Origin: CAYHYG01 sp964360835
GTDB taxonomy: Bacteria; Patescibacteriota; Patescibacteriia; UBA1558; 2-01-FULL-52-15
DNA: 13,919 nucleotides
Direction of reading: 5' to 3'
NCBI GenBank assembly: GCA_964360835.1
Contig: CAYHYG010000025.1
Location: 1-13,919, forward strand
Shown: positions 5,316-12,501 of the stretch, in pieces
How positions within the stretch are numbered: the stretch's first letter is position 1
Layout: each line of letters starts with the position of its first letter
The notes under the pieces: model-generated
What the model saw: the letters and a program-made list of their open reading frames with translations, nothing else
Database searches by the model: none
Told to the model about the DNA's origin: nothing
Program-made: the position numbers and the translations under genes

Positions 5316-6989
5316 ATGTCCTCTGGTCCTAAAGGTCTAGCATTATGGCTCCGCTTCGGGGTTATCACACTGATTACCCTGTTTTTCTTGTTACTAATTC
5401 TGCCTATACCTACTACCTGGCCAGCTGGTGCTTGGCTTAATAGCTTTTATCCACATCTGGGACTTGATCTCCAGGGAGGCACGCACTTAGTTTATGAAGC
5501 CGATACCAGCCAATTAGGCGAATCAGAGAAAGGTGCGGCTGTAGAGGGCGTCAGAGACGTGATTGAAAGACGTGTCAATGCTTATGGCGTCACAGAACCA
5601 CTAGTACAAGCTACTCGTAGCGGCAATAGTCATAGGGTAATTGTTGAGCTAGCTGGAGTAACCGATGTCAAGGAAGCGATCAAATTGATCGGTGAGACGC
5701 CGTTGTTGCAATTCAAAGAGCAGGACGAGACTGCACCGCCCATTGCCGCCGCCTCTACCAGCGAAATTGATAGCTACAACACTGCCCAGCTAGCCAAGGC
5801 CGAGGCCACACTGAAAGAACTGAAAGCTGGAGCTGATTTTGCCACCTTAGCCAAAGAACGTTCAGAAGACAGCTCAGCCAAAGACGGGGGAGATCTTGGC
5901 GCCGTGACTAGAGGTCTATTTGTTCCTGATTTTGATACTGTTGTCTTTACTAAGCTTGCTGACGGTCAGTTGTATGACCAAGTGCTCAAAACCGCCTTTG
6001 GCTATCACCTTGTTCAGAGAGTATCCAGCGAAAATAATGAAAGAGGAGAGTTATTGGTAAAAAGCCGTCACATTTTATACAAAACCAAGACAGTTGATAG
6101 TAACAACGAAATTAACTGGAAGACGACAGAATTGACAGGTAAACAGCTCGAACGTTCTCAGGTAATTTTTGATCCGCAGACAGGTGTCCCGAGCATTGAA
6201 TTAAAATTTAACTCTGATGGAGACAAATTATTCGAGGAAATCACTGGTCGCAATATAAATAAGCCTGTGGGAATATTTTTGGATGAGCAACTCATCAGCG
6301 CCCCGACAGTACAAACCAAGATTTCTGGCGGTACTGCCATCATTACCGGCAATTTTGATCTCAAGGAAGCCAAGTTATTAGCTCAACGGCTCAATGCCGG
6401 AGCTCTCCCGGTCTCGATTAACCTGATCAGTCAGGAAACTATCGGGGCAAGTCTTGGTAAGCTTGCTTTGCAGCGCAGTTTGATAGGTGGAATCATCGGC
6501 CTATTGGTTGTTGCTCTGTTTATGATTCTATTTTATAGACTCCCGGGTTTGATCGCTGTTATCGCCTTATTGATATACAGCCTGATTAATGCCGGACTGT
6601 ATGAAATGATCCCCGTCACACTGACATTGGCAGGAATTGCAGGATTTATCCTTTCTATTGGTATGGCTGTTGATGCCAATGTCTTGATCTTTGAAAGGGT
6701 CAAAGACGAATTACGAAAGGGAGAATCACTAAATACGGCCATTGAACATGGATTCGACCGCGCCTGGCTATCGATCAGAGATTCAAACGTATCTAGTTTA
6801 ATTACAACTTTTATCTTGTTCTGGTTTGGATCGTCGATCATCAAGGGCTTTGCTCTGACTCTAGGACTCGGTATCTTGATCAGTATGTTCACAGCTATAT
6901 TTGTCAGTCGAAACCTACTTTTATTGGTAACGTCACGCGGCAAATTTCAGAATAAACTGTGGCTTTTCGGAGGATCAACCAAAAAATAA
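5316..6989 (+). CDS. secD: Protein translocase subunit SecD with inserted parvulin-type PPIase domain
   Basis: SecD with SecF uses the proton gradient to pull translocated proteins off the outer face of SecYEG. The 557-residue protein has TM1 at about 12-31, the family motif GLDLQGG (49-55) and the first periplasmic domain P1 (VIERRVNAYGVTEPLVQ). The conserved SecD fold resumes from about residue 271 (TELTGKQLERSQVIF), with GIFLDEQLISAPTV, GGTAIITG and LNAGALPV. Five membrane segments follow (about 389-535), with GMAVDANVLIFERVKDE (449-465), the acidic TM4 motif. Between 137 and 268 lies about 130 residues where compact SecDs such as that of Thermus have about 50. This insert contains a parvulin-like domain (separate entry). 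The ATG at 5316 fits the promoter and TM1. secF follows after 1 nt; no yajC is seen. Confidence 0.96.
   Translation: MSSGPKGLALWLRFGVITLITLFFLLLILPIPTTWPAGAWLNSFYPHLGLDLQGGTHLVYEADTSQLGESEKGAAVEGVRDVIERRVNAYGVTEPLVQATRSGNSHRVIVELAGVTDVKEAIKLIGETPLLQFKEQDETAPPIAAASTSEIDSYNTAQLAKAEATLKELKAGADFATLAKERSEDSSAKDGGDLGAVTRGLFVPDFDTVVFTKLADGQLYDQVLKTAFGYHLVQRVSSENNERGELLVKSRHILYKTKTVDSNNEINWKTTELTGKQLERSQVIFDPQTGVPSIELKFNSDGDKLFEEITGRNINKPVGIFLDEQLISAPTVQTKISGGTAIITGNFDLKEAKLLAQRLNAGALPVSINLISQETIGASLGKLALQRSLIGGIIGLLVVALFMILFYRLPGLIAVIALLIYSLINAGLYEMIPVTLTLAGIAGFILSIGMAVDANVLIFERVKDELRKGESLNTAIEHGFDRAWLSIRDSNVSSLITTFILFWFGSSIIKGFALTLGLGILISMFTAIFVSRNLLLLVTSRGKFQNKLWLFGGSTKK
5724..6119 (+). other. Parvulin (PPIC-type) prolyl isomerase domain inside SecD, apparently circularly permuted
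   Basis: This covers SecD residues 137-268. Residues 159-236 follow the parvulin order: helix LAKAEATLKELKAGADFATLAKERS, then EDSSAKDGGDLGAVTRG, then LFVPDFDTVVF, then LADGQLYDQVLKTAFGYHLVQRV. D185 occupies the position of the catalytic Cys113 of human Pin1 (SDCSSAK there, SEDSSAK here) and H231 that of Pin1 His157. The strand that begins every normal parvulin (SHLLVKH in Pin1) is missing from the front. A matching KSRHILYKTKT is instead at 249-259, after a short linker, with H252 as the counterpart of Pin1 His59. The same set of strands is thus present in rotated order. In the parvulin fold the first and last strands are neighbours in the sheet, so this is structurally plausible. The domain is in the periplasm-facing part. 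Confidence 0.8.
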
Positions 6990-6990
6990 T

Positions 6991-7893
6991 ATGTTTAACA
7001 TTATTGCAAAAACGAAGCTCTGGTTCACACTTTCCGCTATCCTGACTGTCATCGGTCTCTATAGCATTTTTGCCTTTGGTTTACGTATGGGACTTGATTT
7101 TACTGGTGGCAGTCTCTTAGAGATGCACTTCACAGAGCGGCCAGCTGTCCAAGAACTACAGACAACCCTGACCGACTTAGAAGCTGCTCAGATCCAACCA
7201 GCTGGCACAGATAAATATATTATTCGCAGTAAAACTCTGACTGAGACTCAGCACCAAGACGTATTAAAGAAAATTACGGAAAAATACCCGACAGCCATAG
7301 AAGATCGTTTTGAATCCATCGGACCGACTATCGGAGCCGAGCTACGTACCAAGTCAATCTGGTCAATCGTTATCGTTCTGATCGCTATCGTGGCCTATAT
7401 AGCCTTTGCCTTTCGCAAAGTTTCTCGGCCCATTGCTTCTTGGAAATATGGTATTGCTGCTATCATCGCTCTGGCTCATGACTTGCTCATGGCCGTTGGT
7501 ATCTATGCTTTGGTCTCGCACTACACTGGCTGGGAAGTTGATAGTCTCTTTATTACCGCCTTGCTAACGCTACTTGGTTTCTCAGTGCACGACACCATCG
7601 TCACCTTTGACCGCACCAGAGAGTTACTGCGCTCACATACCAACGAGAGCTTCCCCGAGTTGGTAAACCGTGCCACCAACGAGACTCTGGTCCGTTCACT
7701 CAATACCTCTTTAACTGCTATTTTGGTCCTATTTGCCATTTTTCTCTTTGGCGGAGCCTCCATTCGACATTTTGTATTCACTCTTCTTATCGGTATGGTT
7801 GTCGGCACTTACTCTTCAATCTTTATTGCTTCACCAATTTTGGTCGCCTGGGAACGCTGGTCAAAAAAGGGCTCAAATGGCCTAAAAGATTGA
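6991..7893 (+). CDS. secF: Protein translocase subunit SecF
   Basis: SecF partners SecD in the SecDF complex. It has 300 residues: TM1 at about 9-29, the motif MGLDFTGGSLLEMHF (33-47), a short periplasmic domain and ESIGPTIGAELRTKSIWS, which leads into TM2. The remaining membrane segments include IIALAHDLLMAVGIYAL, FITALLTLLGFSVHDTIVTFDRTRE with the conserved aspartates of the SecF TM4 region, and LNTSLTAILVLFAIFLFGG. The ATG at 6991 is 1 nt after the secD stop; a GGAGG at 6969-6973 sits 17 nt upstream, rather far for a ribosome site, so coupling with secD is likely. The length is usual for a stand-alone SecF. No extra domain is present here, in contrast with SecD. Confidence 0.96.
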   Translation: MFNIIAKTKLWFTLSAILTVIGLYSIFAFGLRMGLDFTGGSLLEMHFTERPAVQELQTTLTDLEAAQIQPAGTDKYIIRSKTLTETQHQDVLKKITEKYPTAIEDRFESIGPTIGAELRTKSIWSIVIVLIAIVAYIAFAFRKVSRPIASWKYGIAAIIALAHDLLMAVGIYALVSHYTGWEVDSLFITALLTLLGFSVHDTIVTFDRTRELLRSHTNESFPELVNRATNETLVRSLNTSLTAILVLFAIFLFGGASIRHFVFTLLIGMVVGTYSSIFIASPILVAWERWSKKGSNGLKD

Positions 7894-7931
7894 CTTTTCT
7901 CTGTAAATTCTGTCAGGTATAGCAATTTAAC

Positions 7932-7960
7932 TTGACGGATTTTATGGTTTATGATATATT
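7932..7960 (+). promoter_or_regulatory. Promoter of the sigma4-HARE gene
   Basis: TTGACG (7932-7937), an exact 17-bp spacer, and TATATT (7955-7960) preceded by TGA (7952-7954), giving an extended -10. This is the best sigma-70-type promoter in the window. The predicted start is near 7967, so the leader before the ATG at 7976 is only about 9 nt and has no Shine-Dalgarno sequence. Confidence 0.75.
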
Positions 7961-7975
7961 GTAGCAAATTTCAAT

Positions 7976-9076
7976 ATGTCTGATTCAATCTTAGACCAAG
8001 TAATCACAGCCAAACAGAAGGCCGCTATCATTGACTTCGATCCCGAAGACATTATAAAGCGCCTATTTACTGTGTTGAGCGACCGTGAGCGCGAAATTAT
8101 CAGTCGCCGTCATGGACTTTTTGAGCAACCAAAAGCCACTCTAGAGGAGATCGGCAAGCAACATAAGGTTACCCGTGAGCGTGTACGCCAAGTAGAAAAC
8201 AGCTCTCTGAAGAAAATTAAGGAAAATTACGACCGAGAAATTCTGAAGGTTGTTGAAAATTTAGCTAACAGTATTTTACAGGAATATCAAGGAATTATGA
8301 CTGAGCATCATCTGATCGATGAGCTCTTGCAGGTGCCTGGTCATAGCGAAAGTCATAAATCAGCTGTCACCTTCATCATGAACCAGCTGTTGGCAGACCG
8401 TTTTCAATCAATCAAGGAAACTTCAGAATATCACAAGGCTTGGGCCTCACTAGATGCTTCTTGGGATAAATTTCTGAACAATCTACGACAGATCGTTAAA
8501 CTAGTTGAAGATAAAAACAAGCCGATAACTCTAGATGATTTGTCTGGAGCTATCAATCAAGCCGAACACATTGATTGGACTGATCTAAGTTTAGAGCAGA
8601 CTGCCAATATCGCGGACGTAGCCAAAAAAATTGACCGTAACATCTATAATGAATATGGCCATATTGATTGGTCTACCATCAAGCCGAAGCGCATGAACGA
8701 CAAGATATACCTAGTTTTGAAGAAAGCCGGAAAACCGATGCACTTTACTGAAATAGCCGAGGAAATCAATAAAGCCAAGTTTGATAGTCGCGTAGCCTAC
8801 CCAGCCACGATTCACAATGAGCTGATTCTTGATAATAAGTTTGTTCTGGTTGGTCGGGGCATCTATGCTTTGACTGAATGGGGATACAAACCTGGCGTAG
8901 TGACTGATGTCATTGCAGAAATTCTCCGCCGTGGTGGAAAACCTTTGACCAAGGAGGAAATTATAGAACAAGTTTTGAATAATCGTATCGTCAAACGCAG
9001 CACCGTTATACTAGCTCTAATGAATAAGGACAAATTTACCAAGAACCCAGATAAAACATACAGTTTAAAAGGCTAA
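7976..9076 (+). CDS. Sigma-70 region 4 / HARE-HTH fusion transcription factor
   Basis: A 366-residue DNA-binding protein. Residues 34-84 are a clear sigma-70 region 4: LSDREREIISRRHGL, then TLEEIGKQHKVTRERVRQVE, the helix-turn-helix that reads -35 elements. There is no region 2 or 3, so it cannot be a complete sigma factor. Residues 241-304 (YLVLKKAGKPMHFTEIAEEI, then a strand pair ending in FVLVGRGIYALTEWGY) match the HARE-HTH winged helix seen in the RNA polymerase delta subunit RpoE of Firmicutes. Residues 306-365 (VIAEILRRGGKPLTKEEIIEQVL) look like another winged helix. The middle (90-240) is helical, possibly with a further degenerate wHTH near 108-155. It is probably an RNA-polymerase-associated regulator. 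It has its own promoter and no partner gene. Confidence 0.87.
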   Translation: MSDSILDQVITAKQKAAIIDFDPEDIIKRLFTVLSDREREIISRRHGLFEQPKATLEEIGKQHKVTRERVRQVENSSLKKIKENYDREILKVVENLANSILQEYQGIMTEHHLIDELLQVPGHSESHKSAVTFIMNQLLADRFQSIKETSEYHKAWASLDASWDKFLNNLRQIVKLVEDKNKPITLDDLSGAINQAEHIDWTDLSLEQTANIADVAKKIDRNIYNEYGHIDWSTIKPKRMNDKIYLVLKKAGKPMHFTEIAEEINKAKFDSRVAYPATIHNELILDNKFVLVGRGIYALTEWGYKPGVVTDVIAEILRRGGKPLTKEEIIEQVLNNRIVKRSTVILALMNKDKFTKNPDKTYSLKG

Positions 9077-9104
9077 AAAGTTAGTAACTACAAGCCAGAA
9101 ATGG

Positions 9105-9110
9105 TATAAT
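9105..9110 (+). promoter_or_regulatory. Extended -10 promoter element (TGG TATAAT) for the membrane protein/ATPase pair
   Basis: A perfect TATAAT at 9105-9110 with TGG directly upstream (9102-9104). The best -35 candidate is TTAGTA at 9081-9086 with an 18-bp spacer, which is weak, as often accepted for extended -10 promoters. The predicted start near 9117 would fall in the left arm of the hairpin that begins at 9111. Confidence 0.65.
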
Positions 9111-9146
9111 AATCCCGTCTTCGAGCCTCGCTCGAATGGCGGGATT
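9111..9146. repeat. Imperfect palindrome / hairpin between the promoter and the next gene
   Basis: The left arm AATCCCG (9111-9117) pairs with CGGGATT (9140-9146), and TTCGAG (9120-9125) pairs with CTCGAA (9131-9136). A 2x3 internal loop lies between the two stems and a 5-nt loop (CCTCG) at the tip. It is followed by TAGTTTAAT, not a proper T-run, so it is at best a weak terminator for the sigma4-HARE gene. A transcript starting near 9117 would keep the inner stem at its 5' end, which could protect it. It could also be a dispersed palindromic repeat. Confidence 0.7.
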
Positions 9147-9158
9147 TAGTTTAATCTC

Positions 9159-10676
9159 ATGCCAAACATAAGTATCGATTTCATAGCTCTATCAAAATTC
9201 CTAGAATTAGGCTTTCCTCGCATAGCTCTACTTCTTTTTTTTGAAAGTGGTTGGATCTCAGTCCTCATTTGGTTAGTTATAATTATTGCTTTGCGGCCAT
9301 TGGCCGAAATTGCTTGGCTGAATTGGCGACAAGGAATATTTAGCCAGAATATCACCTATACCTACCTAGCCATCGATATTCCACCTAATAACGAACAAAC
9401 CTTGCGAGCTGTGGAGCAGATCTACGTAACACTTTCAGGTGCTCAGACCAGCTTTAACCTCATGGAAAAATGGTGGGAAGGTAAATACCAACTAGCGTTT
9501 TCATTGGAAATTATTAGCATCGATGGGTATTTACAATATATCGTCCGGACGCCGTCCGCTTTCAGAGACTTGGTTCAGTCGGCCTTCTTTGCTCAATATC
9601 CAAATTGTGAAATAACCGAGGTGGAGGACTATACGACTACTGCTCCTCAGCGATTCCCAGATGAGAAATATAATCTCTGGGGTTCTGAGCTTGTCCTGAG
9701 CAGAAAAGATATTTATCCAATTAAAACCTACCCGCAGTTTGAGGATATGATGGTTAGTGAGCTGAAGGATCCGATGGCTGCTGTCCTGGAAACTATGAAT
9801 AATATTAAGGAGGGGGAGCAGTTTTGGTTTCAAATTATATTGAAGCCGACCGGTTTTGAGTGGGTTGCCAAAGCTCTCGCAGAAGCTGGCAAGCTGGCCG
9901 GCAAAAAAAGCGCTAGTGACAAGAAAAAGTCAAATCCAGTCAGCAGCGGACTATCTGGCGTATTTAGTTTTCTTGCCGATTGGGCTGCCTATTATAATAC
10001 GATAACGCCCGGAGCCAACAAAGTAGAATCAAGAACCAAAGATGAACCACCGAGTATGATGATGCACCTGACACCGAATGAGAAAAACGCCATCGAAGCG
10101 ATTGAGAAGAAAGCCAGTAAAATTGGTTTTGAGTGTAAGATCAGGATCATGTATCTAGCTCCCAAAGAAATTTTTTCCGCGCAGCGGGTAGTCAGCTCTG
10201 TCATGGGAGCTATTAAGCAATTTACCGACTCGACTCTCAATGGTCTCAAACCTGATAACATGACCAAAACAGCGGCATACTATGGCCTAGCTGAGAGAAA
10301 GAAAAATAGACGCAGAACACTGATCATGCAGAATTATATAGGCAGAGCTACTTGGGCCGGACGCAAACCATTTATCCTCAACACTGAGGAAATAGCCAGC
10401 TTGTACCACTTCCCAGTGATGACAGTCAAAACTCCACTGCAACCAAAGATAGAAATGAAAAAATCCGAGCCACCGTCATATTTGCCTATGGGTGATCTAC
10501 CATTTGGCTCAGAAAAAACTTCCAATTTACGTGAAGAGTTGGATATCCTCAGAATCAACAACGACTATTATGAACGCCGCTACGGAATTAAAAAGGACCG
10601 TATAAGACCACAGCAATTGCAGACTGAGGACTCGAAAAAAAGCGATAACATTCCTTCTAATTTACCACTTGCCTAA
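9159..10676 (+). CDS. Membrane-anchored protein paired with the coupling ATPase
   Basis: A 505-residue protein with one N-terminal membrane segment at about 31-47 (WISVLIWLVIIIALRPL) followed by a large soluble part. The first soluble domain (about 65-240) begins ITYTYLAIDIPPNNEQTLRAVEQIYVTLSG, and a second (about 290-410) includes KIGFECKIRIMYLAPKEIFSAQRV. A lysine/serine-rich linker near 248-268 separates them. The C-terminus is polar and proline-containing, probably disordered. Proteins of this kind regularly precede a VirD4/HerA-like ATPase in Patescibacteria genomes (recalled, possibly the DUF8128 family; not checked). The ATPase starts 3 nt after this stop, so the two very likely form one complex at the inner membrane. 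Biochemical function is unknown. There is no Shine-Dalgarno sequence before the ATG. Confidence 0.85.
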   Translation: MPNISIDFIALSKFLELGFPRIALLLFFESGWISVLIWLVIIIALRPLAEIAWLNWRQGIFSQNITYTYLAIDIPPNNEQTLRAVEQIYVTLSGAQTSFNLMEKWWEGKYQLAFSLEIISIDGYLQYIVRTPSAFRDLVQSAFFAQYPNCEITEVEDYTTTAPQRFPDEKYNLWGSELVLSRKDIYPIKTYPQFEDMMVSELKDPMAAVLETMNNIKEGEQFWFQIILKPTGFEWVAKALAEAGKLAGKKSASDKKKSNPVSSGLSGVFSFLADWAAYYNTITPGANKVESRTKDEPPSMMMHLTPNEKNAIEAIEKKASKIGFECKIRIMYLAPKEIFSAQRVVSSVMGAIKQFTDSTLNGLKPDNMTKTAAYYGLAERKKNRRRTLIMQNYIGRATWAGRKPFILNTEEIASLYHFPVMTVKTPLQPKIEMKKSEPPSYLPMGDLPFGSEKTSNLREELDILRINNDYYERRYGIKKDRIRPQQLQTEDSKKSDNIPSNLPLA

Positions 10677-10679
10677 CCT

Positions 10680-12500
10680 ATGCCACTACATACCACTAGC
10701 GATATAAATATTTTTGCCAAGACGAATTTTCGCAATGCCGATCATCGTTTTGGCGTCAAAGCTGATGACCGCCGTCGCCACATGTATGTCATCGGTAAGA
10801 CCGGTATGGGCAAAACCCAATTACTGGAGAATATGATTATTCAGGACATACGATCAGGTAAAGGTTTGGCTTATGTTGACCCACACGGCGATACCGTCGA
10901 ACGATTACTCTATTTTATTCCGCCAGAACGTATCAATGATGTCGTATACTTTAACCCTTCAGATTTGGAGCATCCCATTGCTTTCAATGTTTTGGAAAAG
11001 GTACCAGATGAACAACGTCATCTGATGGTTTCTGGTTTGATCGGCGTCTTCAAGAAGATCTGGGCGGACTCCTGGGGGCCACGCTTGGAATATGTCTTGC
11101 ATCATACGATTCAGGCCTTGGTTGAATATCCCAACTCCACCTTACTCGGTATCATGAGAATGCTAGTGGACAAGACGTATCGTAATAAAGTCGTAGACAA
11201 GCTGACAGACCCAGTCGTCAGATCATTCTGGGTAGATGAGTATGCCAAATACCCAGACACTCTCAAGGCCGAAGCTATCGCCCCAATTCAAAATAAAGTT
11301 GGTAGATTCTTGAGTTCGGCCCTGATGCGTAATATTGTCGGTCAAGTAGAATCGGCCATCAATATGCGCGACATCATGGATAACGGCAAGATTTTATTGA
11401 TCAACTTGTCCAAAGGTAGAGTAGGTGAAGACAATTCGGCTCTCCTAGGAGCTTTACTTATTACCAAGATTCAGCTGGCTGCCATGAGCCGTGTCGATAT
11501 ACCTGAGATGGAACGACGTGATTTTTTCCTATACGTCGACGAATTTCAAAACTTTGCGACGGAAAGTTTTGCCAATATTTTATCTGAGGCTCGTAAATAC
11601 AGGCTCAATTTGGTGGTGGCGCATCAATACATTGCACAGCTCTCTGACGGCACCAACACCATGGTGCGAGATGCAGTTTTCGGTAATGTCGGCACTATCA
11701 TTTCCTTTCGTGTCGGAGCGGCTGATGCCGAATTTTTGGAGCAAGAATTCGCTCCAGAATTTGAGCAGGCGGACTTGGTAAATCTGCCGAAATATAAAAT
11801 TTATCTCAAACTGATGATCGATGGTGTCACCTCCAATGCCTTTTCTGCCAGCACCTTGCCGCCGTTTGAAATTCCGGTCGACGGTCCTATTAATAGAGAT
11901 AAAATTATTGCCTATTCTCGGGAGCGCTACGCGGCCAAACGTTCAGAAGTAGAGGACACTATCAACCGTTGGAGTGAGAACAATATGCTGGCTACACGCA
12001 TTGAGCATCAGTTGGCTTCGGAGGCAGGGCAGGCAAAAACAACAGATATGCCTCCGCGTAGGAATTATGAACAAAGACGCCCACCTCGTCGCCCAGATGA
12101 ACCGTCACAATATGAGCGCAGTGATCGTCGTGAAAGTGAGCGACCAAGATACGAACCCCGAGAACCTAGAGCTAGAATTGAGAAAGAGCCAGTGAAAGCT
12201 AGCCCAGCAGAGAGAGGAAACTTCCAAGCTAGCTGCGATAATTGTGGCAAAACAGTAGATATCCAATTTAAACCATCCACTGACAAGCCATTGTATTGTA
12301 AGGATTGTCTCAATATCCCACGCAGTCAGCGCAAGGCCTGGTCACCAGTCCGAGAGTTTAATAATATTCCAAAAGAGGTGTCACTTAGCCAAGCCTTGGG
12401 AAAAAAGTTTCCAGAAAGTAGCACTCAAGACATAACTGAGATACCTGACAAAACGCCTAGTCCTCAAGAAATAAAGCCGGGGCAAACCATAAGCTTCTGA
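10680..12500 (+). CDS. VirD4/TraG/HerA-like coupling ATPase with C-terminal zinc ribbon
   Basis: A 606-residue P-loop ATPase of the type IV secretion coupling-protein/HerA group, which pumps DNA or protein through hexameric rings. Walker A is GKTGMGKT (39-46), AYVDPHGD (64-71) is typical of the group, Walker B is FLYVDEFQNFA (283-293) and the sensor region is VVAHQYIAQL (312-321). No membrane segment is visible, unlike classical VirD4; the partner upstream supplies the anchor. From about 448 to 515 the protein is rich in R, P and E and likely disordered. It is followed by a CxxC-x17-CxxC zinc ribbon (C519, C522, C540, C543) and a further polar tail. The adjacent gene order suggests a translocation complex, but no relaxase, VirB4 or pilin gene is in the window, so the cargo is open. 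Confidence 0.9.
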   Translation: MPLHTTSDINIFAKTNFRNADHRFGVKADDRRRHMYVIGKTGMGKTQLLENMIIQDIRSGKGLAYVDPHGDTVERLLYFIPPERINDVVYFNPSDLEHPIAFNVLEKVPDEQRHLMVSGLIGVFKKIWADSWGPRLEYVLHHTIQALVEYPNSTLLGIMRMLVDKTYRNKVVDKLTDPVVRSFWVDEYAKYPDTLKAEAIAPIQNKVGRFLSSALMRNIVGQVESAINMRDIMDNGKILLINLSKGRVGEDNSALLGALLITKIQLAAMSRVDIPEMERRDFFLYVDEFQNFATESFANILSEARKYRLNLVVAHQYIAQLSDGTNTMVRDAVFGNVGTIISFRVGAADAEFLEQEFAPEFEQADLVNLPKYKIYLKLMIDGVTSNAFSASTLPPFEIPVDGPINRDKIIAYSRERYAAKRSEVEDTINRWSENNMLATRIEHQLASEAGQAKTTDMPPRRNYEQRRPPRRPDEPSQYERSDRRESERPRYEPREPRARIEKEPVKASPAERGNFQASCDNCGKTVDIQFKPSTDKPLYCKDCLNIPRSQRKAWSPVREFNNIPKEVSLSQALGKKFPESSTQDITEIPDKTPSPQEIKPGQTISF

Positions 12501-12501
12501 T

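Noticed and set aside
5724..6119. Parvulin segment as a chimera or assembly error
   Set aside because: The frame is continuous, base composition does not change, and SecD sequence resumes properly on both sides.
6533..6943. 136-residue open frame on the minus strand inside secD
   Set aside because: It is antisense to conserved SecD membrane segments and has a composition typical of a shadow frame, with no recognisable domain.
7894..7931. Terminator after secF
   Set aside because: No stable inverted repeat followed by a T-run is visible.
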